This document shows, one piece after another, positions 57,485 through 64,000 of a stretch of 64,000 nt of DNA (its first letter is position 1; each line of letters begins with the position of its first letter). The notes under the pieces were generated by a model. The model was not told where the DNA came from. It was given only the letters and a program-made list of their open reading frames with translations, and searched no databases. Position numbers and translations under genes: made by a program. The DNA is from Microvelia longipes (Eukaryota; Arthropoda; Insecta; Hemiptera; Veliidae), in assembly GCA_018340805.1 (NCBI GenBank), contig JACMZG010001914.1:44017714-44081713 (forward strand), given 5' to 3'.

Positions 57485-59137
57485 ATTCATTTTTTTATTT
57501 ATTAAAAAGCAATTAGATACATTTTAATTGTTGCTTCCTTGCCTCTTAAAAAGAGGGGGAAAAAAGGCAGGACAAAACTCCAGCTTGTTTTATTAAATTC
57601 CGACGTTTTAGCACCTATAGATAATAGGCACAGACACAGCAAAATAATGTAGTGTCTCTCTGAATGAATGCGTGCACATTGCTTTGAAACACGCAACAGC
57701 TTAAACGGCTGTAATGTTTAACCCAAGAACAATTGTGTCAAACAATGACTCAAATATTCTATGACAGGATGAAACGAAGATTTCAGGGTTAATCTACACC
57801 TGCATATCGAAATGGCATCACGTCAAACTTATAAAAAATCATTAAAATGTTTATTGGTAAAAATACGTTTGTATTGAAGTTTTCTGAATAAAATGAAACT
57901 TCAACCACATCCTTCGATAGCACAGATATAGCTCGATATATCTAAATAGTGCCTCAAAAATCAATGTCTACAAGGGAAATAAATTATTAAATTTTGAGGT
58001 TAATGCAACTCTGCTCGTGCTAAATTGTGTTGCTTTGTACTTTTATAAAATCATGAAAAAATATTTGTTCCGTAAAAATTCGTTCTATCTTTAGAGTTTT
58101 ATGAATTCAATGAAGTCTTGCCTCTCTATGGTCTCCTCAGTTCTCGATATATTTTGTTATGAACGGAAGAGCAAATCTGTTCGTGAACCCCTAGCTTATA
58201 CGTCAATGCTTATGCTTAAATAATTTTTAAATGCCTCGTTCCACGATTGCCAGCTTATTTAAACATATTTTATTAATAGATTTACTTTATCTCTTTATTT
58301 TCTTTGATTATTACTGTAAGCTTTATAACTCTTTATGAAACTTAGTTGAAAGAGTTTGCTTTCTGTAAGTTTTTAAGAAAAGACTTGAATGTGTATCATG
58401 GACCGAATAAAGACGAAGAAAAGAAAACCAAATACCTGTATCTAACGTCTTATAGAAAGCTATGGATTAAAACCAACCCTCGTATGGTTCGCATGACTTA
58501 GCGTTAAAGGCGTCGTCTATAGGATGCCAATATCTAACCAATACAAAGCCCCTATAGCCATAGGTGCCTCTAATTCACAATACATGGCAATTTCAGTTCG
58601 AGATTTCCTCCTTTAGACCAATTTTCACTCTATTCTGAATTTCCATTGAAAATGAAATGTTTCCTTCCTTCTTTTCATCTTTAGATAAAAACAACCAGCG
58701 ACTGGAATAAACCCTACCAGATACACCACTATCCCTTTCAAAAAAATACTAAACTTTTTTTAAAAAAAAATATTATATAGGTATAAGATATGTATTATTT
58801 GGACATGTGTAAAACAGTAGACTACAGGATCCCAAAGTTTATTTATTGTTTTTCAAATTTGACGATTCATTTAAGTCCGAGTTAGTAACTATTAATCTAC
58901 CGTTTGTTTGTTTACTGATTTATTTATCCACGGAGAATTAGGACCATATGGTCCTCCCTTCCATTCAACGTGGATAAACTTTTAGCTGATTCATTAATTA
59001 AATATTACAAAAAATAATATACAATTTTACGAATATAATGCAAAGATAATAATTTACAAGACTTTTAGAGTATTTTATGCTCCAAAATTTCTTATTATAT
59101 TAATGTCTTAATTTAGAATTGTATATGTACCGTCAGC
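57485..59137. other. Gene-free 1.65 kb
   Basis: No element ends, RNA motif or coding signature recognised. A short inverted repeat GGACCATATGGTCC at 58,952-58,965 is the only local structure noted. Confidence 0.5.
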
Positions 59138-59279
59138 TAAAATCAGTTGATATCGTGGGAAAATAATGCGAGAGAGCCAATGAGGTTAGTCCTGGAAGTG
59201 AAACCACGCCCTTAACTTCAAATGAGGCCAACCTTATTGGTTCCTGATCACTATTTTCCCACGCTGTCGACTGATTTTA
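59138..59279. mobile_element. MITE-like inverted repeat, 142 bp
   Basis: Ends TAAAATCAGTTGATATCGTG and complement with mismatches; the arms run about 60 bp (GAGCCAATGAGGTTAG pairs with CCAACCTTATTGG). TA at both edges may be a target duplication. Confidence 0.75.
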
Positions 59280-60799
59280 TTCATGTGTCGTACTACAGTG
59301 ATGTGCAATTGTCAATGCGGTATAGATATGACGGCAAGTTTCCACAAGATCTACAAGAAATCAAGACGCCAATTTTTCCACGGCAATGTTTTTTAAATTT
59401 TAAAAAAACATACATTTATTTTTCTAATTTTTATCTAAAACTAGAAGTACTGCTCTCTTCCTTGAATGTAGAAAAACATATTCGTGCTTTTAATATGATA
59501 AAAGTTTCTAATTGTAGAACATCTTTTTTAAAAAATGCAATAATAAAAAGTTATTTTAACCTAAATTAAATTATTCCTTGTATATAGAATTTAAATTGAG
59601 GCAAAAATTATAATTTCATTAACAGAAGAAAAGTTATATTTGCTTCGTATAAAACTGAAGTATAATGTAGAGAAATAAGTTTCTTTTTTTAGTTTTTAAA
59701 TTAAAGTTTTCCTAATTCACTGTTTTTTTTGTTTAGTAAAAGCAAGGTAGAGGAAAAAGTTTTTGCGTTTCCGCATCTGTAAATTTTTAGGATACTCAAT
59801 TTATTTAGGATCTAAAGTTGTTTTTAAGCTACACCTTTAACAGATCTCTGTGAAATATATTTTTTTGAAGTTGAAAGGTTTGGAAACGCGTTACTTGATC
59901 AAGTTTTATACCCTGCTATGACTCTCGAGCCGTTTTACTGACTATATTAGTGAAAACATGTTATTGCCCCTCCTTCCAGACTAAAAACTTTTTTATGTTT
60001 TATGAATATTCATAATATCTATGAATTTTAAAATACTTTGGTTAATTCTTTTTTAGTAAGTTATTTGTTACGTTCTACACGGTGCTGTCTCAATTCTGCC
60101 CCCTTTGACTTATGTGTGATATTCATAAAATAAACAAAACAACAATAATTTTGTTAACGTTTTGAGAAAAAAATATTTTGTTTATTGATTTGGTTAATAT
60201 TGAGTTGTTCTAATTTATGTAGTAATAACTCAGGATACATAAACAACTTTCTATATTACTTAATGATACAAATCTCTTTGAAGGGGGTTTGTTACATTAT
60301 TATTATTATTTGTTGTTTTGATACATATTGTCCACACAAGAAAGACATAGTGGGCCGTACAGGCCTGCTTCGCGTGTTTGTGAGGCCCAATTTATAAGAG
60401 TTCGTTTAACACATAGCAATATTCCATGAAATAAAAAAAATCTGGTACTCTACCAGTTTAGCCTATAGACAATCATTATCCCCAAGTATTTGATACTTTC
60501 TACTCGTTCTATATGTTTACAAGCACATTTAGCCGTGTCCAAATTTTTTATTGCACAAGTACATGAGTGAATAACTAGATCTTTATTCTGTGGTTTCCCA
60601 GCTTTGGTTTTAAGAGAAAGCTATGTAATTAGTCTTATCTTCATTAAGGTACAATAAGTTCGAATGTTGCAATTTATTAATCCAAAATAAACAATTATTT
60701 AATATTATATTAAATTAAGTATAAACAATTTAATAATAAATAAAAACAGGCATGGAAATTTACAAGATAATGTATAATATAGATTAAAAATAATATCAA
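59280..60799. other. Gene-free 1.5 kb
   Basis: Open frames at 59,222-59,569 and 60,185-60,397 show no recognised domain; the first begins inside the MITE. No repeat family identified. Confidence 0.5.
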
Positions 60800-60811
60800 T
60801 AGCATGTATTA

Positions 60812-61650
60812 TTATTATTTGCTGACGACCTTACCATTATCATGAAGGGTGAAGATGAGGTAGAACTGGTCCAGAGAAGTAATCGTGTCCTTCAGAACCT
60901 GAAACAGTGGATAAAAAATAATAAATTAGTTTTAAATGAAGCTAAAACAGAAATAATGAAGTTAGGAAATTTTTCAAAAACTAGTCATCTTAAAGTATTA
61001 TATAATTGCAAGGAGCTAATTGATTGTAGGGAAACTAAACTACTAGGTTTATTTATTAATAGTAAAATAGATTGGGGGAACTCATATAGAGACAATAAAT
61101 AAAAAACTAAATTCCAGTTTTTATATTTTAAAACATTTAAAAAAATACTTAGGAGTAGATGAATTAGTTCAAGTTTATCATGGTTTGGTAGTGTCAAAAC
61201 TGTACGGCATAGAAATCTGGGGAAACTCACCAAAAGCTGGAAAAATTTTAAGGACGCAAAAAAAAGATAATTCGATTAATTTTAAACTTACCTTATAGGG
61301 CCTCGTGTAGGAAATGGTTTTCTAAGTTGGAATTGTTGACGATTCCTAGTTTGTACATATTTAGAAACTTGAAGAAAATGCATGTCATCAAAAATAATGT
61401 GGAAAAGCATTCTGACTTTCACAGCTATGATACTAGGTATAAAAATAATTTATTGACTAAAAAACATAGAACTTGTAAATATAAACAAAGCCAACATTAT
61501 ACCAGTATAAATCCTTTCAATTGTTTACCTGAGAGTATCAAAAATATTAAAGACAGTAATAAATACGCTGATGAATGTTACAATATATTTATTAAAAAAC
61601 CAATATATAAAATAGATGAATTTGATTTAAAAGCTTATTTTAAAATTTAA
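60812..61650 (+). pseudogene. LINE reverse transcriptase, C-terminal half (Jockey-like)
   Basis: Opens with LLFADDLTIIMKGED at 60,813, the FADD catalytic box. Then VLQNLKQWIKNNKLVLNEAK, LLGLFINSKIDWG, a frameshift near 61,080, LKKYLGVDELVQVYHGLVVS, IEIWGNSPKAGKIL, another shift near 61,260, ELLTIPSLYIFRNL, HSYDTRYKNNL, KYKQSQHYTSINPFN and a stop at 61,650. Order and motifs are those of Jockey-like LINEs from the RT catalytic box to the C-terminus. 5'-truncated just before the catalytic box. Confidence 0.88.
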
Positions 61651-61925
61651 TTTTTATTCATTGTTTTATTGTCGATGTTTTAATTTTGTTGGTTTATTAA
61701 TTTATTTGTTTAGATTTAAGCTCGTGATTATTATAGATTGTAATTGTATGTGTAAGTTAATTGTAATTGTAATTGTATTGTGATAAGTTAAGATTATTTT
61801 TTATTTTTTAAATAGTTACTTAATTATTTTAAATTTAAAATTATATATTAGGACGAATTGCAATTGTAAATGTACTTTACTTAAAGCAATAATAAAGATT
61901 ATTTATTTATTATTTATTTATTATT
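61651..61925 (+). mobile_element. 3' UTR and (ATTT)n tail of the LINE
   Basis: After the stop comes AT-rich sequence with TAATTGTAATTG repeats, AATAAAGATT at about 61,891 (possible polyadenylation signal) and a TTATTTATTTATT tail. This fixes the element's 3' end. Confidence 0.75.
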
Positions 61926-62136
61926 AAAATAAGAAGTTGCTCAGAGCCACCCTACCACGTCACAGGTCTTTCAGACCTATAGTGGTATCCTTACCATATA
62001 AATGTATTTTCTTTATTATTATTGTATGTTTTTAAATTATTAACGTGCATGTACTATAACTATTGTATTTAAATTAAATAAATGGATTGTTAGAAAAAAA
62101 ATCCAAAATGTTTTTAAAAAGGTACACAAGCCATTC

Positions 62137-62515
62137 AATAAATATTGAACTAATGCTGATAATGAAATGAAACTTGGGACATTTGTTAGTCTTACATGCA
62201 ACATTTTTCCGGGTTTTATGATTTGTCGAAATTTTTGCCTCGTCATTGTTGCGGGTTAATGACGTCATAAAACATATTTTCTGGATAGCTCAGTCACACC
62301 CATCGGTTTATTTTTGTCCAAATTTCAACTCACTAGCATATATCAATGGGAGCTACGTAACAGACACACACTCACACATACAGACAGACTTTGTCAACAC
62401 CACTTAGGAGCCCTTATACACACCTTAAACGAATACTTCAGGTGACATCCCGGTTTCGGATTTGTTTGCTAACACAATACTTTTCCTATATACCTACGGT
62501 CTAAATGAGGAAAAA
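62137..62515. repeat. Family A repeat, third copy
   Basis: Collinear with 22,276-22,715: AATGAAATGAAACTT, GGTTAATGACGTCATAAAAC, TGGGAGCTACG, ACAGACACACAC, CCCGGTTTCGGATT, CACAATACTTTTC, TACCTACGGT, AAATGAGGAAAA. No coding frame that is shared by the copies. Confidence 0.8.
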
Positions 62516-62660
62516 AAGAAACCAAAAAAAGAAAATATTTAAAAAATTAAACTTAAATGAAAAAAAAATATTGTTGTTACTTTTAAAATTTAAATTTCTT
62601 GAAGACTGCAGTCCTTTATAAATATTAATTTATTTAATAACCTTTACATATAATAATCTT

Positions 62661-62699
62661 CACGACGTTTCATTGAGCGAAGCTCAACATCTTCAGGTG
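62661..62699 (-). ncRNA. Hammerhead-like ribozyme motif
   Basis: Minus strand: CAC, CTGAAGA (62,690-62,696), stem II TTGAGC-TTC-GCTCAA, GAAA (62,668-62,671), CG, TC, GTG. Cleavage would follow GUC; GTG pairs with CAC. Stem II has six perfect pairs and stem III is the palindrome ACGT. All conserved core positions are present. Confidence 0.6.
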
Positions 62700-62935
62700 T
62701 AATCAAATGAAACTAAAATTGTAATGTAAAAAATTTTTTTATAAACGAAATATAAAATTTAAATTAATTTAGAAAATGACAGAAAATGTCAGTAAACCAA
62801 AATATTAAGGAGTCATTGTTGTTACTCGATTGAATGAAAAGCTCTTATCTTTAGCATGTTAATAAAAAATAAAATATAATTAAAGATTCTTTTTAGTCAG
62901 ATATACGTATTATTGAGGCCACATTAGTATTATCT

Positions 62936-63250
62936 AATTATTCAGGAGTCATAAGTTGTGCTGGTAAGAGTCTATTCCTAACCACAGCATACCTTGGACA
63001 TCTAAGTAATAAATGTGCTAAAATTTCTTGTTTATGCAAATTGCATACCATACAGTATTTATTAGAATTAATTTTGTATAATATACCTTGCAAGGTAATT
63101 TTAACGCGGTATTTTTTTTTTTTTTTTTTCTACATTGACGCGGTCACCACCGGAAGACCTAAATCTTCAAGGTAATTTTAATATTATTAAAACCACTGGT
63201 GCGAATTTGCGCTAATAGTTTTTGCTGAGCAAAGTTAAGTTCTAAGTTAG
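62936..63250 (-). pseudogene. LINE ORF2 C-terminal remnant, split by a small retroposon
   Basis: Minus-strand frame ending in a stop near 62,937: KINSNKYCMVCNLHKQEIL then AHLLLRCPRYAVVRNRLLPA, a CxxC-H-C knuckle like that at 42.0 kb though with slightly different spacing. Upstream of the insertion at 63,104-63,167 the same protein seems to continue (LNFAQQKLLAQIRTSGFNNI). Only the end of ORF2 is present. Confidence 0.75.
63104..63167 (-). mobile_element. 64-bp poly(A)-tailed retroposon with 13-bp TSD
   Basis: CAAGGTAATTTTA occurs at 63,091-63,103 and 63,168-63,180. Between them, on the minus strand: AAGATTTAGGTCTTCCGGTG, GTGACCGCGTCAATGTAG, then about 18 A. The body also occurs, without tail, near 47.1 kb. 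A very short RNA retroposed into an older LINE remnant is the simplest reading. Confidence 0.8.
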
Positions 63251-64000
63251 TAGATAAATGTAGAAAAGTAAAAAAAAAAATTAAAACCCATAATCAATAA
63301 ACAATGGGCCATTCCTTTATGGGCCGCGGCCCCGGGGAATTGTTAGGGGCCTCGGGCCTCCATATTTATTTACAGTATTGAAGAAAAAATGATCTCTTTA
63401 TTAAACGTTTTATCAAAAGCCATTTATTTAAACAAAAATAATGGAAAAACAAAATCAAAATATTCTAATGGAAAAAAGTGAAGAGTTTCAAACCAAGGAA
63501 GTGAGCTATAAATCTTCGCTTAGAAAGGCTCCAGATATTTTATTCAGTTTTTTACCAGAAGAAGGGAAGGATTTGAGTGTCAAAACGTCAGACTAACGTC
63601 CAGGGGGCTGATAGAGGTAAAGACAATGGAGTGTCTGATTATGACGGTGTCAATTAAATTTAATGCTGAGTCAGAGGAAATGGTTAGATAAAGGTAAGAG
63701 GGGTCAGATAATCATAGCTAAGGGGCGGCGAGTCCAATATACCATCCCTTGCTTTTCTCTTTATTGTATTATTAAGAAAGTACTTAGTTTTCCAAACCAA
63801 CGAATTTCTATTGCAATATCTTGTTTTTTACTTTTGATTAAAATAATGCTTTGTACAGTCCATCGTTTAGTTTAAAAAATCTTGACAGGTCAGTTTAGAC
63901 ACCACTGATTCTTAAGAAAAAAAATCCCTGCAAGAAGGGAGCGGGAAAACTATGTAAACAAATCAGGTTATTTTACCCGTATTTTCTTGACGATGTTTTT
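63251..64000. other. Intergenic to window end
   Basis: A GC-rich patch at 63,322-63,362 (GGGCCGCGGCCCCGGGGAAT) stands out; no gene or element recognised. Confidence 0.45.

Noticed and set aside
59222..59569. 115-residue protein
   Set aside because: Starts inside a MITE, no domain, AT-driven composition.

Overview
This window looks like gene-poor, AT-rich arthropod (probably insect) intergenic DNA packed with transposable-element debris. I find no host protein-coding gene, no splice-supported exon chain, and no intact rRNA or tRNA gene. What supports a eukaryotic, insect-like source is the element content: a Ty3/gypsy-type LTR retrotransposon, several non-LTR (LINE) reverse-transcriptase remnants with simple-repeat 3' tails, tRNA- and 5S-rRNA-derived short repeats, many MITE-like inverted-repeat elements, long minisatellites and (TA)n tracts. 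I cannot name the species; a hemipteran would be a guess.

Layout. Positions 1-10,911 are probably not a normal genomic stretch. By eye they are an error-laden, 1.4-1.6-fold length-inflated copy of sequence that appears cleanly at about 27.2-34.9 kb of this same window, laid down as four blocks of alternating orientation. This is most simply an unpolished long-read patch with strand switches, followed by a 968-base N gap (10,912-11,879). From 11.9 to 18.5 kb there is a MITE end, a 5S-derived repeat, a 286-bp fold-back and a degraded gypsy-like LTR element (13,533-18,391, minus strand) sitting in (TA)n. From 18.5 to 31.7 kb come TIR elements, a ~494-bp palindrome, nested SINEs with clear target-site duplications, a truncated retroelement with a 16-bp TSD, a minisatellite split by a hAT-like MITE, and another MITE. 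From 32 to 46 kb there is a perfect 126-bp palindrome and three tandem arrays (38-bp, 29-bp and 27-bp units), two of them with higher-order structure, plus a LINE remnant bracketed by ~88-bp duplicated halves of the 5S-derived repeat. From 46 to 64 kb there are further LINE remnants, MITEs, a 132-bp perfect duplication and large fold-backs.

The most interesting recurring signal is a small RNA-like motif in at least five places (about 12.4, 23.5, 47.0, 53.7 and 62.7 kb, with decayed versions near 24.6, 49.5 and 55.9/56.4 kb). The order CTGANGA - hairpin - GAAA - very short or self-complementary stem III - NUH is that of a type I hammerhead ribozyme. The bases just before CTGA pair with those just after the predicted cleavage site, and the pairing sequence differs between loci while pairing is retained. 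Four of these sit in fold-back elements. Hammerheads of this kind are known from Penelope-like elements and retrozymes. A second recurrent family carries the 3' half of 5S rRNA, including its internal promoter region, joined to a conserved tail. All similarity statements are visual; no search or folding was run.
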